A DNA stretch of 64,000 nucleotides from Brooklawnia sp963780175 (GTDB lineage Bacteria > Actinomycetota > Actinomycetes > Propionibacteriales > Propionibacteriaceae): contig CAWAAT010000003.1 in assembly GCA_963780175.1 (NCBI GenBank), positions 310,001 through 374,000 of the forward strand. Direction: 5' to 3'. The notes under the pieces are model-generated. The model saw only the letters and a program-made list of their open reading frames with translations, was not told where the DNA came from and did no database searches. Below, in pieces: positions 1-9,143 of this stretch. The position numbers and the translations under genes were made by a program. Position 1 is the stretch's first letter; every line of letters starts with the position of its first letter.

Positions 1-755
1 GCATCGACAGGGCCGTCGGCCTGGTGACCGCCAACAACTCCGACACCAAGAACCTTTCGATCGCCGTCACCGCACGTGCGCTCAACCACGACGTGTACAT
101 CGTCAACCGGCAGAACCAGTTGAACAATGCGGCGCTGTTCGCTGCTTTCCAGCAGGACCTGTTGATGATTCCCAGCCGAATCGTGGCCCAGGAGTTCCTG
201 GCCCGCATCACCACACCCCTGATGAACAAGTTCCTGCGACTGATTCCCCAGCACAACGAGGCGGAGTGTGCCCAGATCTACGCGCAGTTGGCCAACCTTG
301 ATCCGGGGCGCCACCCGGAACTGTGGGACATGGGCATCCTCGAGCACAGTGCCCAAGCCCTGACCAATGTCGTGGAGGCCGGTGGGCGGTTCACCGTGGG
401 TCACCTGCGCGCTGACCCGTTCGATCGTGGACGACGACTGGCCCTGATGGTGCTGCTGGTTCGTCGCGGCACCAAGAGCATCCAATTGCCCGCCGATGAC
501 TTCGTCCTGTGCACCGGCGACCGGCTGCTGCTGGCCGGATCACCGACCGCCAAACACCGCGTCCAGCACACCCTGACCAACGACAACATGTTGACGTACG
601 TGCTCACCGGCAAGGAGAGCAATGGGGGCCACCTGTGGCGGTGGCTCACCCGACGACACCCGGCGAAGACCGTGCCGCTGCCCGAGGCCAACAACGTCCG
701 TCCCCCCGAGGAGTACGAGCGGAGCGAATCCGCCAAGCCGTCCCAGGGCAGGTAG
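1..755 (+). CDS. TrkA/RCK-type ion channel protein, C-terminal part (5' end outside the window)
   Basis: The reading frame is open from base 3 to the stop at 755, so the gene begins upstream of the window. The visible start is the middle of a nucleotide-binding fold (VTANNSDTKNLSIAVTARAL), as in TrkA-N/RCK domains that gate potassium channels or Trk transporters. Near the end there is a TrkA-C-like segment (ADDFVLCTGDRLLLAGSP). The last 40 residues are charged and Pro-rich and probably disordered. It converges on the AGCS symporter gene with a 17-base gap. Ion-channel or Trk family membership is inferred from domain resemblance only; membrane segments, if any, would be upstream and are not visible. 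Confidence 0.6.
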   Translation, partial: IDRAVGLVTANNSDTKNLSIAVTARALNHDVYIVNRQNQLNNAALFAAFQQDLLMIPSRIVAQEFLARITTPLMNKFLRLIPQHNEAECAQIYAQLANLDPGRHPELWDMGILEHSAQALTNVVEAGGRFTVGHLRADPFDRGRRLALMVLLVRRGTKSIQLPADDFVLCTGDRLLLAGSPTAKHRVQHTLTNDNMLTYVLTGKESNGGHLWRWLTRRHPAKTVPLPEANNVRPPEEYERSESAKPSQGR

Positions 756-772
756 CGGGCTGATCCCGGAAG

Positions 773-2239
773 TCAGCGGTGACGGGCCTCGTGCCGGACG
801 GACTGCCAGTGCGCGTCGATCGCGCCCGGGCGTCCGACCATGAACTCGTCGACCTGCGCCTTGGACGCACGCAGGCTCGGGTCATTGTTCAGGTAGTGGT
901 TGGTTTCCCGGGCGATCAGGCCCGACATGATGAGCAGGCCGATCAGGTTGGGCAGCGCCATCAAGCCGTTGGCGATGTCACTGAAGGTCCAGACCAGGCC
1001 CAGTTCGATGGTGCATCCGACGAAGACGGCCAAGGAGAACACGACCCGGTAGGGCATCACCCACCTGCGTCCGAACAGCCTCTCGATGTTGCGTTCGCCG
1101 TAGTAGCACCAACCGAGGATGGTCGAGTAGGCAAAGAGCACGAGCGAGACGGTCACGATGTAGTGGCCCCAGCCAACTCCGAGCCCCTGATCGAAGGCGG
1201 CGGCTGTCATGGTTGCGGCGGTGTCGCGTCCCTGCTGCCAAGTGCCGGTGACCACCAGCACCAGACCGGTCATGGTGACCACGATAATCGTGTCGATGAA
1301 GGTCTGGGTCATCGAGACCAGGCCTTGACGAACCGGGTGGGTGGTCTGGGCAGCAGCTGCTGCGATGGCGGCTGAGCCCATACCTGACTCGTTGGAGAAG
1401 ATGCCACGGGCGGTACCCATCTGAAGGGCCAGGATGAACGCGCTGCCGGTGAACCCTCCCACGGCGGCGTGCCCGGTGAAGGCCGAACGGAAGATATCGA
1501 CAAATGCCCCCGGGATCGCCGACGCGTTCATCGTCAGCAGCACCAGAGCGGCCAGCACGTACACGATGATCATCACCGGCACCAGGGCGGAGGTGACCTT
1601 GCCGATCGACCGGATGCCGCCCACCAGGACAAGCATCGTGATCACCACCATGACGATGCCGGTGATCCACACCGGCACGCCGAAGCTGCGCTCGATGTTG
1701 TTGGCGATCGAGTTGGCCTGGGTGCCATTGCCGATGCCGAAGGCAGCGATGGCCGCGGCAATCGAGAAGAACAGGGCAAGCGCCTTGCCGAAGTGTCCAC
1801 CGACGGCGTCGGCCAGGTAGTACTGGGGGCCGCCGGTCACCTCGCCCCTGACATCGCGGTGCCGGAAGCGGACCGCAAGGAAGGCCTCCGCGTACTTGCT
1901 GGCCATGCCCAGCAGTCCGGTCACCCACATCCAGAAGAGCGCGCCGGGTCCCCCGACCGAGATCGCGGTGGCAACCCCGACAATGTTCCCGGTGCCCACG
2001 GTTGCTGCCAGAGCGGTGGTCAGGGCCTGGTACTGGGAGATGTCGCCGTGGGCCGCCCCAACGCCCTCGTCCGCCCGGTCCTTGAACGCCAGTCGAAGTG
2101 CGGGCGCCAGTCGACGGAACTGCAGGCCGCGAAGCCTGATGGTCAACCACAGGCCGGTGCCCAGCAGCAGGGGGATGAGCAGGAACGGCCCCCAGATAAA
2201 GCTGTCAACGGCATTCAGTACCTCGGCCAGTCGGTCCAT
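773..2239 (-). CDS. AGCS-family sodium:alanine/glycine symporter
   Basis: A 488-residue integral membrane protein of the alanine or glycine:cation symporter family, which imports small neutral amino acids with Na+ or H+. The sequence carries the family's hallmark stretches: ALTTALAATVGTGNIVGVAT in the N-terminal half and GMGSAAIAAAAAQTTHPVRQ in the middle, between many hydrophobic helices. I start at the ATG at 2239 because AGGAGC lies about 6 bases before it; an in-frame ATG at 2275 has no such signal and would add 12 non-conserved residues. It is monocistronic as far as can be seen. Exact substrate is not determinable. Confidence 0.9.
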   Translation of the reverse strand: MDRLAEVLNAVDSFIWGPFLLIPLLLGTGLWLTIRLRGLQFRRLAPALRLAFKDRADEGVGAAHGDISQYQALTTALAATVGTGNIVGVATAISVGGPGALFWMWVTGLLGMASKYAEAFLAVRFRHRDVRGEVTGGPQYYLADAVGGHFGKALALFFSIAAAIAAFGIGNGTQANSIANNIERSFGVPVWITGIVMVVITMLVLVGGIRSIGKVTSALVPVMIIVYVLAALVLLTMNASAIPGAFVDIFRSAFTGHAAVGGFTGSAFILALQMGTARGIFSNESGMGSAAIAAAAAQTTHPVRQGLVSMTQTFIDTIIVVTMTGLVLVVTGTWQQGRDTAATMTAAAFDQGLGVGWGHYIVTVSLVLFAYSTILGWCYYGERNIERLFGRRWVMPYRVVFSLAVFVGCTIELGLVWTFSDIANGLMALPNLIGLLIMSGLIARETNHYLNNDPSLRASKAQVDEFMVGRPGAIDAHWQSVRHEARHR

Positions 2240-2375
2240 GAAGGTGCTCCTGTTCGGTGCGGGATAGCTGCGCAAACAGTGGCACCGTGCAGCGGGGCCC
2301 CACAGGCACGTTCACATTGCGGGACGCTGGTCGGAGCCGCTCTTGTCGACCTGCAGATTCTCTTGGAGAGACAGC

Positions 2376-2725
2376 ATGAGCGAGTTGTTGTTCCACAAGG
2401 AAGGCAACATCGGGGTCATCAAGTTCAACCGTCCCGAAGTGCTGAACTCGGTGGACACGCCCACCGTCAACGAGTTCGATGCTCTGTTGACCGAGCGGGC
2501 GGGCGACCCGGACCTGAGGTGCGTCATCCTCACCGGCGAGGGCAGGGCGTTCTGCTGTGGCGCAGACATCAACGAGGAAGCCGCCAAGAACGTCCTTGAA
2601 CGGTAGGCATGTCCAAGGCCAAAGAGATGATTTTCACGGGCAACAAGTACAAGGCAGATGAGTGCCTGAGAATCGGGCTCGTGGATACCGTGGTCAAGCC
2701 GGAGGATCTGCCTGGTCGCGCCGTC
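2376..2725 (+). pseudogene. enoyl-CoA hydratase/isomerase remnant, internally deleted and truncated
   Basis: Two pieces of one crotonase-family gene survive. The first (2376-2606, 76 codons) begins MSELLFHKEGNIGVIKFNRP and reaches the oxyanion-hole region GRAFCCGADINEEAAK, then stops. The second, in a different frame from 2609, reads SKAKEMIFTGNKYKADECLR followed by IGLVDTVVKPEDL, the C-terminal third of a normal enzyme of about 260 residues. The roughly 90 residues between them, including the second catalytic region, and the final 50 residues are missing. The 3' remnant runs directly into the end of the converging aldolase gene. The start has a weak purine-rich signal (GGAGAG). I judge this a decayed gene and not a short functional protein. 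Confidence 0.8.
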
Positions 2726-3499
2726 TCAGTCACCGAGACGCGCGACCACCTCGCGAAGGGCGTCCATCAGTAGCACGGAGTCGACCGAATACGTGACCGA
2801 GTCGAATCCTTGGGCGTAGCGCTGCCGGGCGTCCTCCTCTGTTCCTGAGTAGATGAAGGCCGCCTTCCCGGCGTTCTGGCAAGCGGTGACCACCCGCTGG
2901 ATGGCGGCGATGTGCTCGGGGTTGGCGAAGTCACCGGGTTTCCCCAGGGCACCGGACAGGTCGAACGGGCCGACGAAGATGCCGTCAATGCCCTCGAGTC
3001 CAGCGATCCTTTCGATGTCGTTGAGACAGCCGACCGTCTCGCACTGGGGGATCAACATGGTCTGGGCATTCGTGATGGCCATGTAGTTGTCGAGCCCGGC
3101 GCGGGCCCAGTCCTGCTGCATGTAGCCGGTGCCGGGAGTCATGGCGATGCCGCGCTCACCGACCGGGAAGAACTTGCCCCAGCGGACGATCTCCTGGGCC
3201 TCCTCGAAGCTGCGGACGTTGGGGATGATGATGCCCATGGCCCCGGCGTCCAGCATCTTGAGGATGGATGCCCGGCTGGAGTCCTTGACCCGGACGAAGG
3301 GTGTGCTGCCCGCGAACTTGCCGGCCCGGATGAGATCGCGGGCCATCTCGACGTCGAAGGGACCGTGCTCGGTGTCGATCACGAAGTAGTCCAGACCGGC
3401 GTGCCCCATCAGTTCGGCGGTGATCTCGGACCCGGTGTGGTAGAAGGTGCCCAGGGGGTGGCCGCCGGCCTCAATCTTGGCCTTGACAAGGTTCTTCAC
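2726..3499 (-). CDS. HpcH/HpaI-family class II aldolase (2-oxo-acid aldolase)
   Basis: A 257-residue protein of the HpcH/HpaI aldolase/citrate lyase family, metal-dependent enzymes that cleave 4-hydroxy-2-oxo acids to pyruvate or a related keto acid plus an aldehyde. Visible family features are the start GTFYHTGSEITAELMGHAGLD, the metal/active-site stretch FVIDTEHGPFD, the repeated IIPNVRSFEEA segment and GIFVGPFDLSGALG. I place the start at the GTG at 3499, preceded by AGAGGA six bases upstream; the longer frame to 3535 has no ribosome site. It sits alone between the hydratase remnant and a divergent MFS gene. The natural substrate cannot be told from sequence. Confidence 0.85.
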   Translation of the reverse strand: MKNLVKAKIEAGGHPLGTFYHTGSEITAELMGHAGLDYFVIDTEHGPFDVEMARDLIRAGKFAGSTPFVRVKDSSRASILKMLDAGAMGIIIPNVRSFEEAQEIVRWGKFFPVGERGIAMTPGTGYMQQDWARAGLDNYMAITNAQTMLIPQCETVGCLNDIERIAGLEGIDGIFVGPFDLSGALGKPGDFANPEHIAAIQRVVTACQNAGKAAFIYSGTEEDARQRYAQGFDSVTYSVDSVLLMDALREVVARLGD

Positions 3500-3714
3500 G
3501 GTTCGTCCTCTCGCTGTCTGTTGGACGTGCCGCATCGCGCGTCCCGCTGATGGTCCTCGACCGTCACCATGGGCACTCCGGGAGCGCCCTTCCGTCTTCC
3601 TGCAGGATACAGGATGGCCCGTGGGATGTTGTTGGGCACCCGACTACTGTGGGGATGCGTGCGGCTCGTCTTGCGCCAGAACACTTGACGTATCCACCGA
3701 CCAAGGAGCCGTCC

Positions 3715-5061
3715 ATGCCCACCTTCCGCCAGGTGCTGCTCAACACCCTGGTGGCCAACATGACGACATCCATGGTCTGGTTCGGTCTGACCTTCTGGGC
3801 CTACCTGGAGACCCGCTCGGTGCTGGTCACCTCGGTACTGGGCGGTTCCTACATGCTGCTGATCGCGGTGATGAGCGTCCCGTTCGGCACCCTGATCGAC
3901 CGCGTTCGCAAGAAGACCGCCATGACGCTGGCCACCGCCTGCACCGCGATCGCGTTCAGCGTTGCCCTGCTCATCTATTGGCTGACCCCCAGCGAGCTGC
4001 TGCTCGACATGGGCGGTGCGATCTTCTGGGTGTTCATCGGGGTCATCCTGGCCGGCGCCGTCGTCGAGTCGATCCGCGGACTGGCGCTGGCCACCTGCGT
4101 CACCATGCTGGTGCCCGCGGCCGAGCGTCCCAGGGCGAACGGGTTGGTGGGCATGGTGCAGGGCGTCGGGTTCGCGCTCAACTCGGTGCTGTCTGGTCTG
4201 GCGGTCGGGTATCTGGGGATGGGCGTCCTGCTGGCCAGTGCCGTTGTGCTGATCGGTTTGAGTGCGTTGCACCTGTGGAGGATCCGCATCGACGAACCGC
4301 GGGTGGTGGGAGCCGAAGGCGTCCCCACCAAGGTCGACTTCGTGGCAGCCTTCCGAATGGTGACTGCCGTGCCGGGGCTTCTGGCGCTGGTGCTGTTCTC
4401 CACGTTCAACAACGTGCTGGGTGGGGTGTTCGCGGGGCTGATGGACCCCTATGGCCTGGAGCTCGTGTCGGTGCAGGCATGGGGAGTCCTGTGGGGAGTC
4501 GTCAGCCTGGGCTTCATCCTGGCAGGTGCGATCATCGCCCGGACGGGGCTGGGCGCGAATCCGGTCCGCACCCTGTTGCTGGCCAACGTGGCGATGTGGA
4601 CTCTGGCTGCCACCATGACCATCCGGGAGTCGGTGGCGTTGCTCGCGGTGGGCATCTTCTTCTACATGGGGCTGATCACCTACGCGGAGGCGTCCGAGCA
4701 GACCGTGCTGCAGAAGGTGGTGCCCTTCTCGCAGCAGGGTCGGGTCTTCGGTTTCGCGATGGCCGTAGAGCTGGGGGCTGCCCCGATCAGCACCTTCATG
4801 GTGGGGCCGGTGGCCGAGTTCTGGCTGATCCCCTACATGGCGTCGGGCCGCGGGCAGGCCGCCCTGGGCTGGCTGCTGGGTGAGGGAACCACTCGAGGCA
4901 TGGCGCTGGCCTTCCTGATCGCCAGCGTCATCGGATTGGTGTTCACCTTGGCGGCACTGGCCTCCCGACCCTACCGGAGGTTGTCGCGAACCTATCTGGA
5001 AGCCACGGTCAACGACGACCTGGTGGCAGGCGACCGGGACGCCGACGACCGGGCCCCGTGA
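3715..5061 (+). CDS. MFS transporter
   Basis: A 448-residue major facilitator superfamily protein with about 12 hydrophobic segments and the loop-2 signature FGTLIDRVRKKTAMTLA after the second helix. It resembles the MFS group of drug or metabolite exporters, but the substrate is unknown. The ATG at 3715 follows AAGGAG at 3703-3708; the frame is open further upstream to 3550 but that stretch is not hydrophobic. A possible -10 box TACTGT lies at 3645-3650. The C-terminal 25 residues are acidic and cytoplasmic. The TSUP gene follows 52 bases later on the same strand and may be co-transcribed. Confidence 0.85.
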   Translation: MPTFRQVLLNTLVANMTTSMVWFGLTFWAYLETRSVLVTSVLGGSYMLLIAVMSVPFGTLIDRVRKKTAMTLATACTAIAFSVALLIYWLTPSELLLDMGGAIFWVFIGVILAGAVVESIRGLALATCVTMLVPAAERPRANGLVGMVQGVGFALNSVLSGLAVGYLGMGVLLASAVVLIGLSALHLWRIRIDEPRVVGAEGVPTKVDFVAAFRMVTAVPGLLALVLFSTFNNVLGGVFAGLMDPYGLELVSVQAWGVLWGVVSLGFILAGAIIARTGLGANPVRTLLLANVAMWTLAATMTIRESVALLAVGIFFYMGLITYAEASEQTVLQKVVPFSQQGRVFGFAMAVELGAAPISTFMVGPVAEFWLIPYMASGRGQAALGWLLGEGTTRGMALAFLIASVIGLVFTLAALASRPYRRLSRTYLEATVNDDLVAGDRDADDRAP

Positions 5062-5113
5062 TCAGGCTCGCAGGTCGCGCGCGGGGGAGTAGCCTCTGCG
5101 GGAGGAGGCGCCC

Positions 5114-5863
5114 GTGGACTCGTCGTGGTTGGTGATGGGCGTGGCCGCCCTGATCATCGGCATCGCCAAGACCAGCTTCGGCGGCCTCGGTTCGGTCTCA
5201 GTGGCGCTGCTCGCCCTGGTGATGCCCTCCACCAGGGAGTCGACTGCGGCCGCGCTGCTCCTGCTCATCACCGGTGACGTGGTGGCGGTGCTTCGCTACC
5301 GGTCGAACGCCGACTGGAGGCTGCTCAAAGGCCTGCTGCCCTCGGTGGTGCCAGGGTTGCTGCTGGGCGCCGTCTTCATCTGGGCGGTGGACGACCTCGT
5401 CCTGCGCCGCACCATCGGGATCCTCCTGCTGGCGTCCGTCCTGCTGCAGTTGACGCTGAAGGTGAGGCGTCCGCACGTCCCCTCACAGGCCGACCTCGAC
5501 CACCGGCCGCACCGAGCGCTCACGCTGGCAGCTGGTGTCGCCGCCGGTTTCACCACCATGGCAGCCAATGCGGCCGGCCCGGTGATGGCGGTGTACCTCC
5601 AGGTTTCCAGGGTTCAGAAGATGCGCTTCCTGGGCACCTCGGCCTGGTTCTACTTCATCGTCAACCTGTCCAAGACCCCGCTCAGTGCGGGGCTGGGGTT
5701 GTTCACTCCCCTGGTGCTGACGACCGCAGCCGCCCTGGTGCCTGTCGTGCTTGTCGGGACGGTGTTCGGGGCGCTGGTGATCAAACACGTCCAGCAGCGC
5801 ACGTTCGACGTCATCACCCTGCTCACCTCGGTGCTGGCGGCGGGCGCCCTGGTGGTCGTTTAG
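5114..5863 (+). CDS. TSUP-family (TauE/SafE-like) membrane transporter
   Basis: A 249-residue polytopic membrane protein with about eight hydrophobic segments and the TauE/SafE arrangement: GVAALIIGIAKTSFGGLGSV at the N terminus and a matching internal repeat GVAAGFTTMAANAAGPVMAV after a central loop. Members export or import sulfite, sulfoacetate and other small organic or sulfur anions; no substrate can be assigned here. The GTG start at 5114 is preceded by GGAGGAGG at 5101-5108. It follows the MFS gene closely and converges on the GH13 gene. Confidence 0.85.
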   Translation: MDSSWLVMGVAALIIGIAKTSFGGLGSVSVALLALVMPSTRESTAAALLLLITGDVVAVLRYRSNADWRLLKGLLPSVVPGLLLGAVFIWAVDDLVLRRTIGILLLASVLLQLTLKVRRPHVPSQADLDHRPHRALTLAAGVAAGFTTMAANAAGPVMAVYLQVSRVQKMRFLGTSAWFYFIVNLSKTPLSAGLGLFTPLVLTTAAALVPVVLVGTVFGALVIKHVQQRTFDVITLLTSVLAAGALVVV

Positions 5864-5911
5864 CAGGCAGCGGGTCAGTGACGAGCAGGTTCGCAGGGGG
5901 GCCCAACAGCC

Positions 5912-7438
5912 TCACTGGACGCGCTTGTAGGGGGTGTAGTTGTTCCTCGGTGCAGTGTCCGGGGCCAGGACGGCCACCTGGTGCGGGGCCAGTTCGAGCG
6001 ACAGGGTTGCATGGTTGTTCTGGAAGCTCTCACCGGTCAGCAGGTCGACCAGCCCGGTCATTCCCATCAGTTTCGAGTCGGGCACCAGGACCGTCTCGCT
6101 CACCGGGTCGCACGATGGGTTGGCCAGCACGACGACAGCGTCCGCGACCTGGTCGGTGTGCCGCTCGAAACCGATGAGCCGGTCGGTGACCAGCCATCGC
6201 AGGTCGCCAACCCGCAGCGCACGGCGGCTGCGTCGCATCTCGGCCAGTTCGCGGAAAAGGGCCAAGGCCGGATTGTCATCGGTGACCAGGTCCCACCTCA
6301 TCGGTGCCCTGTTCGCCGGGTCGGCGCCACCTTCCTGACCCAGTTCGGAGCCGTAGTAGATGTTCACCGAACCGGGCAGGGTGAACTGGAGGACGCTGGC
6401 CAAGTGGCGGGCAGCGGGGTTCGGGATGGTGTCGGTGAGCCTGGGGACATCGTGGTTGTCGAGGTAGGTCCAGCTCTTGAGCAGGTGCTCGAAGTCGGCA
6501 TCGGTGTACAGCCGTTGCAGCATTCGTTGTGAATGTGCCGCGTCGATGCGTTGGTGGGCCGTGAGCAACAGGATCTCGCGCAGGGTGAAGTCGAGCACCC
6601 CGTCCAGTTCCGGGAACCACTCGGCCGGGTAGCTGCTGGCCTCGCCCAGCACCAGCGAGCCTGGCTTCTCGTCGTGGGCTGCGGTGGCGAGCTGTCCGAG
6701 GTGGACCATCCCCAGTTCGTGGGCCACGTCCAGCCGCCAGCCGTCCACCCCGTCGCGCAGCCAACTGCGGACGGCCGAGTCGTCGGAGGCCCACAGGTAG
6801 TCCTGAACAGCCGGGTTCTCGATGACCAGTTCGGGGAGGTTGACCGCGTTGGCCCAGGCTCGCGCGCCACCCGGCAGCCCCTCGTCGATGTCGAACCAAT
6901 CCCTGGTCGGGGCGTCCGGGTCGGCCAACGCCCCCTGGAAGGCCGGGGATTGGCGGCCCATGTGGTTGAAGACGCCGTCCAGGACCAACCGCATGCCCCG
7001 CTCGTGCAGGGCATCGGCCAGTGCCCGGACGTCGGCGCGGCTCCCGTAGGCGGGACGCACCTGGCGGTGGTCGAGGGCGTCATAGCCGTGATTGGTCCAG
7101 GCGAGGTGGATGGGGCAGAGGTAGAGCACGTCCACCCCCAGACCCTGCAGGTAGTCGAGTCGGCCGCGGAGGCTTTCGAGATCACCACCCCAGAAGTCGA
7201 GCTCGTGGGACCAGACCTCGTGCTCGGCCAGATAGTGACCCTGCGCAGGGACGTCCTCCCAGCTGCGCAATCGACCGACGGTGGGGTAGAGGCCGGCCTT
7301 GGCCGCGAGGTCAGCGCTGGGGGCGAAGCGGTCGACCATCACCTGGTAGACAAGGGCCCCGTTGCGCCAGTCGGACTCCCTGGCCTCGTAACGTCCGGTG
7401 AGGGTCCGGTCATGGGTGTTGGCGTAGTCGCTGGGCAC
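5912..7438 (-). CDS. GH13-family alpha-glucan hydrolase (cyclomaltodextrinase/neopullulanase-like)
   Basis: A 508-residue cytoplasmic glycoside hydrolase family 13 enzyme. All four conserved regions are visible: DGVFNH (154-159), GWRLDVAHE with nucleophile D237, VLGEAS with acid/base E266, and YLDNHD with transition-state D330. The start YQVMVDRFAPSAD and the (beta/alpha)8 layout match the cyclomaltodextrinase/neopullulanase/alpha-amylase group; there is no signal peptide, so it probably acts on imported maltodextrins or glycogen fragments. The C-terminal beta domain ends near the stop. A small N-terminal region without a full starch-binding domain separates it from classic neopullulanases. 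The exact substrate is not determinable. Confidence 0.85.
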   Translation of the reverse strand: MPSDYANTHDRTLTGRYEARESDWRNGALVYQVMVDRFAPSADLAAKAGLYPTVGRLRSWEDVPAQGHYLAEHEVWSHELDFWGGDLESLRGRLDYLQGLGVDVLYLCPIHLAWTNHGYDALDHRQVRPAYGSRADVRALADALHERGMRLVLDGVFNHMGRQSPAFQGALADPDAPTRDWFDIDEGLPGGARAWANAVNLPELVIENPAVQDYLWASDDSAVRSWLRDGVDGWRLDVAHELGMVHLGQLATAAHDEKPGSLVLGEASSYPAEWFPELDGVLDFTLREILLLTAHQRIDAAHSQRMLQRLYTDADFEHLLKSWTYLDNHDVPRLTDTIPNPAARHLASVLQFTLPGSVNIYYGSELGQEGGADPANRAPMRWDLVTDDNPALALFRELAEMRRSRRALRVGDLRWLVTDRLIGFERHTDQVADAVVVLANPSCDPVSETVLVPDSKLMGMTGLVDLLTGESFQNNHATLSLELAPHQVAVLAPDTAPRNNYTPYKRVQ

Positions 7439-7557
7439 AAGGTCATGCTACAGGCACGACTCGAACCGGGCCTGTGCCGGTGGCTGAGGATCGGGGGTCG
7501 GCCACGCAGAATGCGGCTGGTTCGGGGTTGGCCCCCCGGTTCAGTAGAATTCGCGTC

Positions 7558-8757
7558 GTGACCCCGAAGCGCTTGCCCCTGAGGTTGTTGACCGGAGCCG
7601 CAGCACTGATCGTCGGATTGTCGGCCTGCTCGCCGACGGCCAGCACCACCACCGACCAACAGGCAGCCCCAGCGTCCTCAACCGTCTCCCAGCCGCAGAC
7701 AACGGCCGCCCCAGCGTCCCCAACCGATTCGACGCCGCAGACATCGACCGCCGATCAACCTGCTGACGAGGCTGGGACCGCCATCGAGACAGCCGCCCCT
7801 GAGCCCACCCCGGAGCGGGTCGTGGCCACCCCGGCAGATCCGAGACCGTTCAGCGAGCGGGAGACGATCCCCCAGGAGCTCCAGTTCGGCATGGACTCCC
7901 CGCTGGTCCGTGAACTGCAGATCAGGCTGCGGCACGCGCAGTACCTCGCGCTCTACGACGCCACCAGCATGTTCGGTGAGCAGACCCGCGCTGCCGTGGT
8001 GAACTTCCAGCGTGACAACGGACTACCCACCACTGGTGTTGTCGGGCAGATGACCTGGGACGCGTTGCTGCCGAAGTCCCATGAGCCCACGGCAGCCGAG
8101 TTGTCCAACACAGACGTCGGTCCTTGGTTCACCGGACCGTCGCATCCTGGCTTCGTCATGGAGGTCCAGCACCGACTCCAGCAACTCGGGGTGTACGCCG
8201 GGGCGATCCACGGCGAGTTCGACGAGGCGACACGGACGGCCATCGGTGCCTACCGGGCCAGCATCGGATTGCCTGTCAGCGAGGTCATGGATGAGCGCAC
8301 CTGGACCCGGTTGCGCGGCAGCACCCGCAACCCGAGTTACGCCGAACTTTTCGTCGCACCCCCGATCAGCACCGAGTCGCAGGACCTCGACCCCCGCTGC
8401 ACCACCGGCAAGGTGGTCTGCATCTCGAAGCAGCAGCTCAAGATGTCCTACGTGGTCAACGGCGAGATCCTGGCCACCCGACCGGCACGTTTCGCCCGCC
8501 CGGGCTGGGATAGCCCGGTGGGTGACTTCAAGATCTGGTACATGAACAACGACACGGTCTCGGTGATCTTCGGTGTGCGCACCCCGATGCCTTACGCGAT
8601 GTTCTACCACGGTGACGTGGCCATCCACTTCTCCGACGACTTCGCCGACAACGGGTACGCGAGCGGTTCGCATGGCTGCAGCCAGACCAGCGATTACCAG
8701 TTCGTGAAGTGGCTCTACGAGCAGATGAGGGTGGGCGACCGCGTCATCGTCTACTGA
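7558..8757 (+). CDS. L,D-transpeptidase lipoprotein with two peptidoglycan-binding domains
   Basis: A 399-residue exported protein predicted to crosslink peptidoglycan stem peptides or attach proteins to them. A signal peptide ends in the lipobox LSAC with lipidated C24, then a Ser/Thr/Pro/Gln-rich linker to about residue 100. Two PG_binding_1 domains follow (about 125-185, TTGVVGQMTWDALL, and 200-265). The C-terminal YkuD catalytic domain has the motif SGSHGCS with catalytic C374 and an upstream conserved His (AIHFSDD). I choose the GTG at 7558: a -10 box TAGAAT (7545-7550) ends 7 bases before it and no ribosome site is present, suggesting a leaderless message. The in-frame start at 7474 would add non-signal sequence. 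Confidence 0.88.
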   Translation: MTPKRLPLRLLTGAAALIVGLSACSPTASTTTDQQAAPASSTVSQPQTTAAPASPTDSTPQTSTADQPADEAGTAIETAAPEPTPERVVATPADPRPFSERETIPQELQFGMDSPLVRELQIRLRHAQYLALYDATSMFGEQTRAAVVNFQRDNGLPTTGVVGQMTWDALLPKSHEPTAAELSNTDVGPWFTGPSHPGFVMEVQHRLQQLGVYAGAIHGEFDEATRTAIGAYRASIGLPVSEVMDERTWTRLRGSTRNPSYAELFVAPPISTESQDLDPRCTTGKVVCISKQQLKMSYVVNGEILATRPARFARPGWDSPVGDFKIWYMNNDTVSVIFGVRTPMPYAMFYHGDVAIHFSDDFADNGYASGSHGCSQTSDYQFVKWLYEQMRVGDRVIVY

Positions 8758-8821
8758 GTGCGGCTGGGTTTCAGCGGATCATCGACGCGAAACCGGCATG
8801 TGAGCTGCGACACGGACGCGT

Positions 8822-8858
8822 GAACGCCCCTCTGGTTCATCCAACCGGAGGGGCGTTC
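8822..8858. terminator. strong intergenic hairpin terminator
   Basis: A 16-bp stem (GAACGCCCCTCTGGTT pairing with AACCGGAGGGGCGTTC, one G-U pair) closes a five-base loop. It lies 64 bases after the L,D-transpeptidase stop and 18 bases beyond the 3' end of the oppositely oriented tRNA-Ser gene, so it probably ends both transcripts. Neither side has a long T run, as is common in high-GC actinomycetes. Confidence 0.75.
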
Positions 8859-8875
8859 TGCCTTGTCAAGGGCCG

Positions 8876-8960
8876 CGGAGGATACGGGATTTGAACCCGT
8901 GAGGGCGTGAACCCAACCCGCTTTCCAAGCGAGCGCCATAGGCCACTAGGCGAATCCTCC
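8876..8960 (-). tRNA. tRNA-Ser (anticodon GGA)
   Basis: On the minus strand the acceptor arms GGAGGAT and ATCCTCC pair perfectly. The D arm (GCC/GGC), an anticodon loop TTGGAAA with anticodon GGA, a long class II variable arm (TTGGGTTCACGCCCTC) and the T arm CGGGTTCAAATCCCG are all visible. The discriminator base is G, as expected for serine; CCA is not encoded. It reads UCC and UCU codons. Confidence 0.95.
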
Positions 8961-8967
8961 GTCAGGC

Positions 8968-8998
8968 ATCCTAGCCGTACGCCAGCCCGGGGCGCCAA
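8968..8998 (-). promoter_or_regulatory. promoter for tRNA-Ser
   Basis: On the minus strand TTGGCG (8998-8993) and TAGGAT (8973-8968) are spaced by 19 bases, with the -10 box eight bases before the mature 5' end of the tRNA. The spacing is slightly long but both boxes fit the housekeeping sigma consensus. Confidence 0.5.
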
Positions 8999-9143
8999 CC
9001 CGGTGCCGGCAACCGGGTGCCCCTCCGCTCGTCCGGGCGGGAACCTTGATCATCCGCCTGCGCTTCGCAGCGAAGTCAATAGACTGGCTGCTACCAACAG
9101 GTTGGGTGACGAGGCAGTCGCGAACCATCAAGGAGGCCCCCAA

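Noticed and set aside
2609..2773. A small independent gene starting MSKAKEMIFTG
   Set aside because: It matches the C-terminal third of enoyl-CoA hydratase, has no ribosome site and runs into a neighbouring gene, so it is part of the remnant.
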